NCBI RefSeq assembly: GCF_030053115.1
Contig: NZ_CP125619.1
Location: 1,489,001 to 1,553,000 of the forward strand
From: Pseudomonas svalbardensis
GTDB lineage: Bacteria > Pseudomonadota > Gammaproteobacteria > Pseudomonadales > Pseudomonadaceae
Direction of reading: 5' to 3'
DNA: 64,000 nt
Below, piece after piece: positions 17,663-26,811 of this stretch. The position numbers were made by a program, and so were the translations under genes. Numbering within the stretch: position 1 is the first letter of the stretch; the number at the start of each line of letters is the position of its first letter. The notes beneath the pieces were generated by a model. That model was given only the letters and a program-made list of their open reading frames with translations. It ran no database searches and had not been told where the DNA came from.

Positions 17663-18864
17663 TGCGTGACGTTTATATCTGCGACGCGATTCGCACCCCC
17701 ATCGGCCGTTTCGGCGGTGGCCTGTCGGCGGTTCGCGCCGACGACCTGGCCGCCGTGCCGATCAAGGCGTTGATGGAGCGCAATCCTTCGGTGGACTGGA
17801 ACGCGGTGGACGAGGTGTTTCTCGGTTGCGCCAACCAGGCCGGCGAAGACAACCGCAACGTGGCGCGCATGGCGTTGTTGCTGGCGGGGCTGCCGGAAAC
17901 CATTCCGGGCGTGACCCTCAATCGCCTCTGCGCCTCGGGTATGGATGCCATCGGCACTGCATTTCGGGCGATCGCCAGTGGCGAGATGGAACTGGCGATT
18001 GCCGGCGGCGTCGAGTCGATGTCCCGCGCACCGTTTGTGATGGGCAAGGCCGATGCGGCGTTCTCGCGCAACATGAAGCTGGAAGACACCACCATCGGCT
18101 GGCGCTTCATCAACCCGTTGATGAAAGCCCAATACGGCGTGGATGCGATGCCGCAGACCGCCGACAACGTGGCTGACGATTACGAAGTTTCCCGCGCCGA
18201 TCAGGACGCTTTCGCACTGCGCAGTCAGCAGCGGACAGCCGCCGCGCAAGCCGCAGGATTTTTCGCCGAAGAAATCGTTGAAGTGCGCATTGCCCACAAG
18301 AAGGGTGAAAGTGTCGTCAGCCAGGATGAGCATCCTCGCGCCGACACCACGCTGGAAACCCTGGCCAAACTGAAACCGGTCAATGGTCCCGACAAAACCG
18401 TCACTGCCGGCAATGCTTCCGGGGTGAACGACGGTGCGGCGGCGTTGATTCTGGCCTCGGCCGAAGCGGTGAAACAGCACGGTCTGACCGCCCGCGCCAA
18501 AGTGCTGGGCATGTCCAGTGCCGGTGTCGCACCACGGGTCATGGGCATCGGCCCGGTGCCGGCGGTGCGCAAATTGACCGAACGTCTCGGTCTGGCCGTC
18601 AGTGATTTTGACGTGATCGAACTCAACGAAGCGTTCGCCAGCCAGGGTTTGGCGGTGCTGCGGGAACTGGGGCTGGCGGACGACGCTGCCCAGGTCAACC
18701 CGAACGGTGGCGCCATTGCCTTGGGCCATCCGTTGGGCATGAGCGGCGCGCGCCTGGTAATGACCGCGCTGCATCAGCTGGAAAAGACTGGCGGCAAGAA
18801 AGGTCTGGCGACCATGTGCGTCGGCGTGGGCCAGGGTCTGGCCTTGGCGATCGAACGGGTCTGA
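17662..18864 (+). CDS. pcaF: 3-oxoadipyl-CoA thiolase
   Basis: This 400-residue thiolase cleaves beta-ketoadipyl-CoA to succinyl-CoA and acetyl-CoA, the last pathway step. The nucleophile is Cys90 in TLNRLCASGMDAI. The His-containing NPNGGAIALGHPLGMSGAR and the C-terminal Cys in MCVGVGQGLA are both present. The ATG overlaps the pcaJ stop (TGATG). The 37-bp gap to pcaH has no terminator, so pcaHG is probably read through from here. Confidence 0.96.
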   Translation: MRDVYICDAIRTPIGRFGGGLSAVRADDLAAVPIKALMERNPSVDWNAVDEVFLGCANQAGEDNRNVARMALLLAGLPETIPGVTLNRLCASGMDAIGTAFRAIASGEMELAIAGGVESMSRAPFVMGKADAAFSRNMKLEDTTIGWRFINPLMKAQYGVDAMPQTADNVADDYEVSRADQDAFALRSQQRTAAAQAAGFFAEEIVEVRIAHKKGESVVSQDEHPRADTTLETLAKLKPVNGPDKTVTAGNASGVNDGAAALILASAEAVKQHGLTARAKVLGMSSAGVAPRVMGIGPVPAVRKLTERLGLAVSDFDVIELNEAFASQGLAVLRELGLADDAAQVNPNGGAIALGHPLGMSGARLVMTALHQLEKTGGKKGLATMCVGVGQGLALAIERV

Positions 18865-18879
18865 CGCGCAGCGTTGATG

Positions 18880-18895
18880 AATAAGAACTGAGGAA
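18880..18895 (+). promoter_or_regulatory. Candidate Crc/Hfq motif at the pcaH ribosome site
   Basis: AATAAGAA at 18880-18887 is a perfect AAnAAnAA catabolite-activity motif touching the Shine-Dalgarno stretch CTGAGGA. In Pseudomonas Hfq/Crc bind such motifs to block translation while preferred carbon sources are present. Similar runs lie at pcaK (14500-14507) and, with one mismatch, at pcaI (16005-16012). Confidence 0.5.
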
Positions 18896-18901
18896 TGCTT
18901 C

Positions 18902-19606
18902 ATGACTGACAAGCCTGGTTACCGCCGCCCGCAAGAGGGCACCCAGCCGGAATACCTGCACCCGGCCTATCAATCCACCAACCGTCGCTCGCCGTCCAAG
19001 CCGTTGGTGTTTTTGCCCCATTCGCTGTCGGAAATTACCGGTCCGACCATCGGTGCCGAGCGCATTCAAGCGCAGGACAACGACCTGACCGCCCAGCACA
19101 AGGGTGAGCCATTGGGTGAGCGCATCATCATTCACGGCCGCGTGCTGGATGAAGATGGCTTACCGGTGCCGGGGATTCTGGTGGAGATCTGGCAGGCCAA
19201 TGCCGCCGGTCGCTACAACCATGACCGTGACCTGCACGACGCGCCGCTGGACCCGAACTTTACCGGTACCGGCCGTACCGTGACCGACGCTGATGGCTGG
19301 TACCAGTTCCAGACCATCAAGCCCGGCGCCTATCCATGGGGCAACCACCACAACGCGTGGCGCCCGGCGCACATCCATTTCTCACTGTTCGGGCCGAGCA
19401 TTCTGACGCGCCTGGTCACGCAGATGTATTTCCCGGGCGATCCGTTGCTGGCCTATGACCCGATCTATAACTGCGTACCGGATACCAGCGCCAAAGAGCG
19501 TTTGATCGCCAGTTTCGACCTGGAAAAAACCATCCCTTCCTATGCCCTCGGTTATCGCTGGGACATCGTCTTGCGCGGCCGCGAAGCCACGCCGATGGAG
19601 AAATAA
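18902..19606 (+). CDS. pcaH: Protocatechuate 3,4-dioxygenase beta subunit
   Basis: The 234-residue beta subunit carries the non-haem Fe(III) site. Tyr105, Tyr144, His157 and His159 have the same spacing as the four ligands of the P. putida enzyme (Tyr108, Tyr147, His160, His162). NAAGRYNHDRD and WRPAHIHFS surround them. With PcaG it opens protocatechuate between the two hydroxyls to give 3-carboxy-cis,cis-muconate. pcaG starts two bases after the stop. Confidence 0.97.
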   Translation: MTDKPGYRRPQEGTQPEYLHPAYQSTNRRSPSKPLVFLPHSLSEITGPTIGAERIQAQDNDLTAQHKGEPLGERIIIHGRVLDEDGLPVPGILVEIWQANAAGRYNHDRDLHDAPLDPNFTGTGRTVTDADGWYQFQTIKPGAYPWGNHHNAWRPAHIHFSLFGPSILTRLVTQMYFPGDPLLAYDPIYNCVPDTSAKERLIASFDLEKTIPSYALGYRWDIVLRGREATPMEK

Positions 19607-19607
19607 G

Positions 19608-20174
19608 ATGACGCTGAACGCGACCACATCCCACACCGTCGGGCCGTATTACCACATCGGTTTGACCTGGCTGAACCGCGAAGACCTGACCGTCGAACAA
19701 ACCCTGGGCGAGCGTGTGGCGATCACCGGGCAAGTCATCGATGGCAACGGCGACATCGTCAACGACGCAATGTTGGAAGTCTGGCAAGCCAACGCCGCCG
19801 GCAAGTATGACCACCCCGAAGACGATCAGGAAAAACCCCTGGACCCGAACTTCGAAGGGTTTGGCCGGGTACCGGTGGATGCCGAAGGGCGCTTTCGTTT
19901 CACCACGATCAAGCCAGGCAAGGTGGAAGGCTTGAAAGGCACGATCCAGGCGCCGCATCTGGTGGTGCTGGTGTTTGCTCGCGGGTTGGTGAAGCACTTG
20001 CTGACGCGGATCTACTTTGATGGCGAACCGGCCAACGTGGCGGACCCGCTGCTGGAATGTGTGCCGGCTGAACGCCGCGGTACGTTGCTGGCGAAGAAGG
20101 ATGCGTCCGGTGTGTACCAGTGGAATGTGATTCTGCAGGGCACCGATGCCGAGACAGTGTTCTTCGATTATTGA
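19608..20174 (+). CDS. pcaG: Protocatechuate 3,4-dioxygenase alpha subunit
   Basis: The 188-residue alpha subunit begins at the ATG at 19608 ([19 protein letters not shown]). It shares the intradiol-dioxygenase fold with PcaH ([24 protein letters not shown]) but lacks the full iron-ligand set, as usual for alpha subunits. The C-terminus AETVFFDY is the usual end. A degraded pcaT gene follows the stop directly. Confidence 0.96.
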   Translation: MTLNATTSHTVGPYYHIGLTWLNREDLTVEQTLGERVAITGQVIDGNGDIVNDAMLEVWQANAAGKYDHPEDDQEKPLDPNFEGFGRVPVDAEGRFRFTTIKPGKVEGLKGTIQAPHLVVLVFARGLVKHLLTRIYFDGEPANVADPLLECVPAERRGTLLAKKDASGVYQWNVILQGTDAETVFFDY

Positions 20175-20453
20175 CTCCAACCGCATGCTCGCCGACAAGA
20201 TCGGCCGACGGAACTCGATGCTGTGGTTCGGCGCTCTGGGGACGTTGTTCACCGTGCCGATCCTGCTGAGCCTAAAAAGTGTCAGCAGTCCGTTCCTGGC
20301 GTTCGTGCTGATTACCGTGGCGCTGGCGATCGTCAGTTTTTACACCTCCATCAGTGGCCTGGTAAAAGCCGAAATGTTCCCGCCGCAAGTGCGCGCATTG
20401 GGTGTCGGCCTGGCTTGCCGAAACAGGCGAAGTACTTGCATAACGACCTTTGA
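20175..20453 (+). pseudogene. pcaT: Remnant of dicarboxylate transporter gene pcaT
   Basis: The frame from about 20187 reads [12 protein letters not shown] followed by three hydrophobic stretches and [18 protein letters not shown]. This matches the second half of MHS-family MFS carriers such as PcaT. The N-terminal half, about two thirds of the gene, is absent. At about 20415 the frame shifts, and the last 12 codons ([12 protein letters not shown], stop at 20453) look like the natural C-terminus, so a second internal piece is missing. pcaT sits next to pcaB in other Pseudomonas. The remnant cannot make a transporter, and beta-ketoadipate uptake would need another carrier. Confidence 0.7.
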
Positions 20454-20498
20454 TCTTTACCCGTGGGCCTGACCGGCCCACGCCTCCAGGGACTGTTT

Positions 20499-21863
20499 AT
20501 GAACGAGCGACCGGGCAATCAATTATTCGATGCCTATTTCACTGCCCGCGACATGCGTGAGGTGTTCTGCGATGAGGGTCGGGTTCAAGCGATGCTTGAT
20601 TTCGAAGCGGCACTGGCCCGGGCCGAGGCGCGAGTCGGGCTGATTCCGCAAACGGCTGTCGCGCCGATTGAAGCGGCCTGTCAGGCCGGGCATTACGACT
20701 TCGCTGCTCTCGGCGAGGCGATTGCCACGGCCGGCAATTCGGCAATTCCGTTGGTCAAGGCGCTGGGTAAACAGATCGCGGCCAACCATGCCGAAGCCGA
20801 GCGTTATGTGCATCTGGGCGCGACCAGCCAGGACGTGATGGACACCGGTCTGGTGTTGCAACTGCGTGGTGCGCTGGAGCTGATCGAAAGCGATCTGGCG
20901 CAACTGGGCGAAACGCTGGCGACCCAGGCGTTGCGCTACGTCGCCACACCGCTGGCCGGGCGCACCTGGTTGCAGCACGCGACGCCTGTCACCCTCGGCA
21001 TGAAGATCGCCGGTTGGCTGGGCGCTGTCACTCGCAGTCGTCAGCGTCTGCGCGAACTCAAACCGCGGCTGCTGGTGCTGCAATTCGGCGGCGCCTCCGG
21101 AACCCTCGCGGCCCTCGGCGAGCAGGCGATGCCGATTGCCCAGGCGCTGGCTGAAGAATTGAAACTGACACTGCCGGATCAACCTTGGCACACCCAGCGA
21201 GATCGCTTGGTGGAGTTCGGCTCGGTACTGGGATTGATCGCCGGCAGCCTCGGCAAACTGGGGCGCGACATCAGCCTGTTGATGCAGACCGAAGCGGGGG
21301 AGGTGTTCGAGCCTTCTGCGCCGGGCAAGGGCGGTTCTTCGACCATGCCGCACAAACGCAATCCGGTAGGTGCGGCGGTACTGATCAGTGCGGCGACTCG
21401 CGTACCCGGTTTGCTCTCGACGCTGTTCAGCGCCATGCCTCAAGAACACGAGCGTAGCCTGGGTCTGTGGCATGCCGAGTGGGAAACCCTGCCGGAGATT
21501 TGCTGCCTGGTGTCCGGCAGCCTGAAACAAGCGATGCTGGTGGCGGATGGATTGGAAGTGGACGCCGAGCGCATGACCCGTAACCTCGATCTGACCCAAG
21601 GGCTGGTGCTCGCCGAAGCGGTGAGCATCGTCCTCGCCCAACGGGTCGGCCGCGATACTGCGCACCATTTGCTGGAGCAATGCTGCAAGCGCGCAGTGGC
21701 TGAACAACGTCATCTGCGAGCGGTACTCGGCGACGAGCCGCAAGTGACCGCCGAACTGTCGGATGCTGAACTCGATCATCTGCTGGACCCCGCCCATTAC
21801 CTCGGTCAGGCCCATACCTGGGTCGAGCGAGCGGTGGCTGAACATTCTGCGTTGACTGCCTGA
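20499..21863 (+). CDS. pcaB: 3-carboxy-cis,cis-muconate cycloisomerase
   Basis: The 454-residue protein is a member of the fumarase/aspartase superfamily that lactonises 3-carboxymuconate to 4-carboxymuconolactone. The superfamily signature GSSTMPHKRNP is at about 279-289, with HLGATSQDVMDT near 105-116. The start at 20499 follows CAGGGA; an in-frame ATG at 20463 lies in spacer DNA. It is followed by pcaD after 11 bp. Confidence 0.96.
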   Translation: MNERPGNQLFDAYFTARDMREVFCDEGRVQAMLDFEAALARAEARVGLIPQTAVAPIEAACQAGHYDFAALGEAIATAGNSAIPLVKALGKQIAANHAEAERYVHLGATSQDVMDTGLVLQLRGALELIESDLAQLGETLATQALRYVATPLAGRTWLQHATPVTLGMKIAGWLGAVTRSRQRLRELKPRLLVLQFGGASGTLAALGEQAMPIAQALAEELKLTLPDQPWHTQRDRLVEFGSVLGLIAGSLGKLGRDISLLMQTEAGEVFEPSAPGKGGSSTMPHKRNPVGAAVLISAATRVPGLLSTLFSAMPQEHERSLGLWHAEWETLPEICCLVSGSLKQAMLVADGLEVDAERMTRNLDLTQGLVLAEAVSIVLAQRVGRDTAHHLLEQCCKRAVAEQRHLRAVLGDEPQVTAELSDAELDHLLDPAHYLGQAHTWVERAVAEHSALTA

Positions 21864-21874
21864 AGGAGATTGCT

Positions 21875-22681
21875 GTGGCTTTCGTACAACTCGCCGAGGG
21901 CGAACTGCACTACCAAATTCAAGGGCCGCAACTCGATGGCCCGGCGGATGCGCCGGTACTGGTGCTGTCCAACTCGCTGGGCACTGACCTGCACATGTGG
22001 GACGCGCAGATTGCGGCGTTCACCGAGCATTTCCGGGTGCTGCGTTTCGACACCCGTGGTCATGGCAAATCGCTGGTCACGCCGGGGCCGTACAACATTG
22101 AGCAACTGGGCCATGACGTGCTGGCGCTGCTGGATGCGTTGCACATCGAACGCGCGCATTTCTGCGGTCTGTCCATGGGCGGGCTGATTGGCCAGTGGCT
22201 GGGGATCAACGCTGGTGATCGCCTGAACAAACTGGTGGTGTGCAACACCGCGGCGAAAATCGGTGATCCGTCGGTGTGGAACCCACGCATTGAAACCGTG
22301 CTGCGTGACGGTCCGGCCGCCATGGTCGCCTTGCGCGATGCGTCGATTGCGCGCTGGTTTACCGCGGATTTTGCTGAAGCCAATCCTGCTGCCGCGAAGA
22401 AGATTACTGACATGCTCGCGGCCACCTCGCCTGAAGGGTATGCGGCGAACTGTGCCGCCGTGCGCGATGCCGATTTTCGCGATCAGCTGTCCTCGATCAA
22501 GGTGCCGCTGCTGGTCATCGCCGGCACCCAAGACGCGGTCACGCCGCCGTCCGGTGGGCACTTCATTCAGGAGCATGTGCAGGACGCCGAGTACGCCGAG
22601 TTCTACGCCGCGCACTTGTCCAACGTCCAGGCCGGTGCTGCGTTCAGTGACCGGGTAGTGACGTTTTTGTCAGCTCATTAA
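21875..22681 (+). CDS. pcaD: 3-oxoadipate enol-lactonase
   Basis: The 268-residue alpha/beta hydrolase opens beta-ketoadipate enol-lactone to beta-ketoadipate. The nucleophile Ser100 lies in GLSMGG, with the acid in GTQDAVTP and the His in AAHLSN. The start codon is GTG at 21875 with AAGGAG at 21863-21868. It is followed by pcaC after 10 bp. Confidence 0.95.
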   Translation: MAFVQLAEGELHYQIQGPQLDGPADAPVLVLSNSLGTDLHMWDAQIAAFTEHFRVLRFDTRGHGKSLVTPGPYNIEQLGHDVLALLDALHIERAHFCGLSMGGLIGQWLGINAGDRLNKLVVCNTAAKIGDPSVWNPRIETVLRDGPAAMVALRDASIARWFTADFAEANPAAAKKITDMLAATSPEGYAANCAAVRDADFRDQLSSIKVPLLVIAGTQDAVTPPSGGHFIQEHVQDAEYAEFYAAHLSNVQAGAAFSDRVVTFLSAH

Positions 22682-22691
22682 GGGGATTGTT

Positions 22692-23087
22692 GTGGACGAG
22701 AAACAACGTTACGACGAAGGCCTGAAAGTCCGCCGCGCGGTACTCGGCGACGCTCACGTCGACCGCAGCCTGAACGCGCTGACCGAGTTCAACTCGGAGT
22801 TTCAGGAGATGATCACCCGTCACGCCTGGGGCGACATCTGGACCCGCCCGGGACTGCCGCGTCATACCCGCAGCTTGATCACGATTGCCATGCTGATCGG
22901 CATGAACCGCAACGAAGAACTCAAACTGCACCTGCGCGCCGCCGCCAACAACGGCGTGACCCGCGGCGAGATCAAGGAAGTGATCATGCAGAGCGCGATC
23001 TACTGCGGCATTCCGGCAGCGAATGCGACGTTCCATCTGGCGGAGTCGGTGTGGGATGAGTTGGGGGTTGAATCGCGGGAGAGATGA
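22692..23087 (+). CDS. pcaC: 4-carboxymuconolactone decarboxylase
   Basis: The 131-residue protein is the usual size for the stand-alone decarboxylase that turns 4-carboxymuconolactone into beta-ketoadipate enol-lactone. The AhpD-like fold segments WTRPGLPRHTRSLITIAMLI and EIKEVIMQSAIYCGIPAAN are visible. It uses a GTG start at 22692 with AAGGGGA upstream. It ends the operon, and a REPIN follows 5 bp after the stop. Confidence 0.96.
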   Translation: MDEKQRYDEGLKVRRAVLGDAHVDRSLNALTEFNSEFQEMITRHAWGDIWTRPGLPRHTRSLITIAMLIGMNRNEELKLHLRAAANNGVTRGEIKEVIMQSAIYCGIPAANATFHLAESVWDELGVESRER

Positions 23088-23092
23088 ATACC

Positions 23093-23182
23093 TGTGGGAG
23101 CGAGCCTGCTCGCGAAAGCGGTAGCAGCCTTAATACACGTGTTGGCTGAGAACACGCCTTCGCGAGCAGGCTCGCTCCCACA
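23093..23182. repeat. REPIN (inverted REP pair), copy 1
   Basis: Two inverted 24-bp REP arms (TGTGGGAGCGAGCCTGCTCG... and its complement ending ...GCTCCCACA) bracket a 42-bp centre, 90 bp in all. It lies between convergent pcaC and tam. The same 90-bp format recurs at 38346 and 44634. Confidence 0.9.
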
Positions 23183-23185
23183 CGT

Positions 23186-24004
23186 TTAAACGGTGGCGAC
23201 GATGAAAATTCGTTTGAACGGAAACAACGTGTGCCCGTCGCTCTCTGGCGGGTAATGCGCATGCACGCGCATCAGGTAGTGGTAGATGAACCGCGCCTGT
23301 TCATCATCCTTCAACCCCTGCATCACCGGCCGCAGCGCCGAGACTTTGACCCAGTCATAGATCGGCGACTTGCCGTCGACAACCTGTAGCTGTTCGGTCT
23401 CCCAGATATCCAGTGTCCGGGTAATCGGAGAGAGCAACCGATAGTAACTTTCCAAAGACAACAGCGGCCGCGCAGCCATGGCCTCGCGCAACTGCGGGGT
23501 GCCGAGTGGTTTGCCACCGGGGCCTGCCTCTTCAAGGGTGTCGAGCATCAGTTGATACCACAGCGCATCCCGCCAGTCGGGCATGTGCGCCGCCAGGCAT
23601 CCACCCGGATTGAGCTGGCCGAGCAGTCGCGGCAATAGCTGTTCGTGACCACTGACGAAGTGCAGTACGGCGGCGGCGAACAGCAGGTCCGCCGGTTGTT
23701 CGGGTTGCCAGTCGAGTAGATCGCACTGTTTCCACAACGCCTTGATCGGCAGGCAACGGGCTTCGTCCAGCATTTGCCCGGAACTGTCGATGCCCTGCAA
23801 CTGCGCTCGAGGCCAACGCTTGGCCAAAAGTTGCGTGGCGATGCCGGTGCCGCATCCCAGGTCGTAGATACGCTTGGGCTGTTTGAGTTCGACACGGTCG
23901 AGCAATTCATTGACCGGTCGTTGCCTGAGGCGGGAAAACTGCTGGTACGCCTTGGCGTCCCAGTCGGTGCAGGCTTTCCCTGCCGATTCAAGTTTGACGC
24001 GCAT
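23186..24004 (-). CDS. tam: Trans-aconitate 2-methyltransferase family protein
   Basis: The 272-residue SAM methyltransferase carries motif I DLGCGTGIA, the acidic motif II IDSSGQMLDEA and LFAAAVLHFV. The order TDWDAKAYQQFSRLRQRPVNELL at the start and AHMPDWRDALW in the middle follow E. coli Tam. Tam esterifies trans-aconitate, an inhibitor of aconitase. The protein is about 20 residues longer than E. coli Tam. It ends 3 bp from the REPIN. Confidence 0.8.
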   Translation of the reverse strand: MRVKLESAGKACTDWDAKAYQQFSRLRQRPVNELLDRVELKQPKRIYDLGCGTGIATQLLAKRWPRAQLQGIDSSGQMLDEARCLPIKALWKQCDLLDWQPEQPADLLFAAAVLHFVSGHEQLLPRLLGQLNPGGCLAAHMPDWRDALWYQLMLDTLEEAGPGGKPLGTPQLREAMAARPLLSLESYYRLLSPITRTLDIWETEQLQVVDGKSPIYDWVKVSALRPVMQGLKDDEQARFIYHYLMRVHAHYPPESDGHTLFPFKRIFIVATV

Positions 24005-24024
24005 GAGGTGATCCTCTCTGGCGG

Positions 24025-24408
24025 TTACAGCTGCCTTCCGATGACGTTCAGTGTTTTCAGGACAACCGCCACGCCTTTGCGCGTGTCCGGCTCGTTCAGC
24101 AGTTTGAACAAGGCATAGGCTCCCGGCGGCTCGGGGGCGGCGGCGACCTCGGCCTTGGCCAGGCGCACGGCGTTACTGACAGTCCAGGTGGCCGCCGTAG
24201 CGTTTTCGAACAGCCGCGCCAGTTTTTCCACCATCGCTGCGTCCAGCAGGTCGGTCATGTCCGAGACCAGCGATAGCACATCGACAATGTTGTCCAGCCG
24301 ACCGCCGTCGATCAGCGGTTGAATTTTCGCCATCAAGGCGGCGAGTCCCGGCGTCGCTGGCATGCCGGCAGCGCTGGTCGCCAGCGTTTCATCTGATAGG
24401 TTCGTCAC
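24025..24408 (-). CDS. DUF1641 family protein
   Basis: The 127-residue protein consists of a short variable N-terminus and the helical DUF1641 domain (MAKIQPLIDGGRLDNIVDVLSLVSDMTDL...). The biochemical role is unknown. The family is often encoded beside sulfide:quinone-reductase-like flavoproteins, as here: the oxidoreductase lies 22 bp upstream on the same strand, so a shared complex or pathway is inferred. Confidence 0.85.
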   Translation of the reverse strand: MTNLSDETLATSAAGMPATPGLAALMAKIQPLIDGGRLDNIVDVLSLVSDMTDLLDAAMVEKLARLFENATAATWTVSNAVRLAKAEVAAAPEPPGAYALFKLLNEPDTRKGVAVVLKTLNVIGRQL

Positions 24409-24430
24409 GGTTTACTCCTCCCTGAGCAGA

Positions 24431-25621
24431 TCAAAGCATTCCACGGGCAACCGCCCAGTACAGACCACGATTGAAGCCATTTCTCAGCAGGCCGCCGAGC
24501 TTGGTCGGCGGTGTCGGCAGGACGTCATGGGCGTAGTCGTACCACAGCGGCATACCGGCGTTGAGACCCATCTGCGCCACGGCCTGAACCCGTCCGTCGT
24601 AGACGCTGTTGGGCGCACCGAGGCGAATCTCGGCGGCGATGTTGTTGGCGATGACGGGTGCCTGGTTATGGCAGGCACCACCGGCCTTGCTCACCGGCAG
24701 ATCGACGGTGTCGCCAATCACGTAGACGTGTTCCAGGCCATAGACCTGCAGGGTCTCGTGATGGGTCGGCAACCAACCTTCGTTGTTGGGCGCTTGAGAC
24801 GCTCCGGACTCCAGCACGGCATCGACGGCGCGGATCGGCGGTGTCGCCATCAGGATGTCGAAGGGTTGCTCTTCGCCTTCTTCGGAGTAGGCGATTTTTC
24901 GTTCGGGGTCGACACGGCTGAGGGTGAAACCGCGTTGGAAGCGGATGTTCTTCTGCTCGAAAATTCCGGGCAGGATTTCCCCGGTGGGGCGTTGCAGAAA
25001 CAGGCAGTTACGCAGCAACTGAGCCGTGGTCGGGTAGGTGTAGACGATTTCCACCTGGTCCCGCACGCCCCGACGACGCAGGAAGTCGTCGAGCATCAAC
25101 GTCGTTTCTACCGGTGCAATGCCGCATTGGTGCGGCACGTTGGGTGTCTGCGGGAAAGACACCGTGATGAAGATCCGGCCTTTTTTGATCGTGCTCAGCC
25201 GTTCTGCCAACTGCCGGGCGGGCTGATATTGGTAGAAGTGGTCGCCGGCTTCTTTCAAGCCCTCAATGCGCTCCGGCGCGGGCACGCAGCCGGTGGCAAT
25301 GACCAGAAAGTCATAGCCATAACGCTTGCCGCTACGGGTTTTCAGGCATTGCCCGGGGAAATCGAAACGCGTGACTTCTTCGACGTAGAAGCTGATTTCC
25401 GGACGCAACAGTGAACGTTCCGGGCGCTTGAGTTCTTCTTCAAAGAACTGATTGAACGCCACGTACATGAACGCAGGTTTGTAGTAGTGATCGGGGGAAT
25501 TGGACAGTAGTGCAATCGAGACTTCGCCGCGCAGGATTTCTGGATACAGCTTGCTGGCCAGTTGATTGGCCAACATGGTTCCACCTACGCCGCCACCGAC
25601 AATAACTATTCGCTTGCTCAT
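24431..25621 (-). CDS. Sulfide:quinone oxidoreductase-like FAD-dependent oxidoreductase
   Basis: The 396-residue flavoprotein begins with the FAD Rossmann motif IVIVGGGVGGTMLA and ends with the second FAD segment VYVIGDTVDLP. It has three cysteines placed like the redox cysteines of sulfide:quinone reductases: ATGCVPAPERI, HQCGIAPVE and GGACHNQAP. The C-terminal amphipathic region could attach to the membrane. Sulfide or another sulfur species as electron donor is inferred; a type II NADH dehydrogenase role is less likely given the cysteines. It forms a two-gene unit with the DUF1641 gene. Confidence 0.78.
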   Translation of the reverse strand: MSKRIVIVGGGVGGTMLANQLASKLYPEILRGEVSIALLSNSPDHYYKPAFMYVAFNQFFEEELKRPERSLLRPEISFYVEEVTRFDFPGQCLKTRSGKRYGYDFLVIATGCVPAPERIEGLKEAGDHFYQYQPARQLAERLSTIKKGRIFITVSFPQTPNVPHQCGIAPVETTLMLDDFLRRRGVRDQVEIVYTYPTTAQLLRNCLFLQRPTGEILPGIFEQKNIRFQRGFTLSRVDPERKIAYSEEGEEQPFDILMATPPIRAVDAVLESGASQAPNNEGWLPTHHETLQVYGLEHVYVIGDTVDLPVSKAGGACHNQAPVIANNIAAEIRLGAPNSVYDGRVQAVAQMGLNAGMPLWYDYAHDVLPTPPTKLGGLLRNGFNRGLYWAVARGML

Positions 25622-25829
25622 ACCTGACCTCCGTGGTCATGGCAGCTTCGCGTACAGCATCCGGAGATAACGGAAGAAAAAAGGGACTCCTACATCAGGA
25701 TGGAGAATTAAACACGCTTCTTGACTGTATCTGTGAACACACAAAGCGCCAGTTTGTACCGACCGGCGGTGAGAGGCATCCGACCGTTTTCATCCTGCGG
25801 TCGCTGCCTGAGCTCCGCTATGGCAAGCG

Positions 25830-26811
25830 CTATAGCAAGCTGATCGGATAGCTGACGATCAACCGGTTCTCATCGAACTCGTTGTTGCTGAAGTCACGGC
25901 GAATGGTCGAGTTGCGCCATTTGACGTTGAGGTCTTTGAGCGCGCCGCTCTGCACGGTGTAACCCAATTCGCTTTCGCGGCCCCATTCCTTGCCGTCGGT
26001 GACGGTGCCGGTGTGGACGTTGTCGCCGCTGATGTAGCGGTTCATCAGGGTCAGGCCGGGAATGCCGAGGGCGACGAAGTTGTAGTCATGACGTACCTGC
26101 CAGGATTTTTCTTTGGCATTGTCATAGCTTGGCATTCCACAAACCAATCTGGGTGCGCTTCTCGTTAAAGGCGTATTCACCGCCCTGGAAGTTGAAACGG
26201 TCGGAGGTAAACGCCGGTTTGCCGATCATCGACATGTCGCTCATGCTGCTGTCGTCGCGCGGGCTGTTGGCGCGGAACTGGCCGCCGTAGAACGTCAGGC
26301 CGTTGATTTCCTTCGAGGTGATCTGACCACCACGGAACGTCTGCGGCAGGGAGCGACCGTCGTCCGAATGCAGGATCGGCAGCACCGGCATCCATTCGCC
26401 CACCTTCACTTCGGTCTGCGACAGCTTGGCCTTGAACGCCACGTTGGTGCGACCGAAGTTGTCCGCCGGGCGACCGTCGTGATCCAGCGGCAACAACTGC
26501 GTACCGCCCGTGCCTTTACCGCCGTCGAGTTTCACCGAGTACATCCCCAGCACATCCATGCCGAACCCGACGGTGCCCTGGGTGAACCCGGACTTAGCGT
26601 CGAGGATGAAGCTTTGCGTCCACTCTTCTGCCTTGCCTTGGGTTTTGGTCGGGTTGGTGAAATTGCGATTGATGTAGAAGTTGCGCAGGTTCAGGTTGAC
26701 CTTGGCACCTTCGACAAAGCCTGACTCCTCGGCCATGGCGGGCAGAGCCGTACTGACCAGTGCAACGGCGATGAGGCTGGGGAACCAGTATTGAGTATTG
26801 GAAGGTGTCAT
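25830..26811 (-). pseudogene. OprD-family porin gene broken by internal deletion
   Basis: The first frame (26811 to about 26122, 229 residues) has a signal peptide ending PAMA and the N-terminal half of an OprD-type porin, ending ...QIGLWNAKL. The C-terminal part (about 26160 to 25830) reads SYDNAKEKSWQVRHDYNF to the usual end NRLIVSYPISLL, but in another frame. OprD porins have about 420 residues; only about 335 are coded here, so about 90 codons are missing. The junction lies at about 26120-26135, where AATGCCAAGCTA could represent two similar short sequences that recombined. Together with the PcaR-like box upstream, it may once have been an aromatic-acid porin (inference). Confidence 0.8.
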
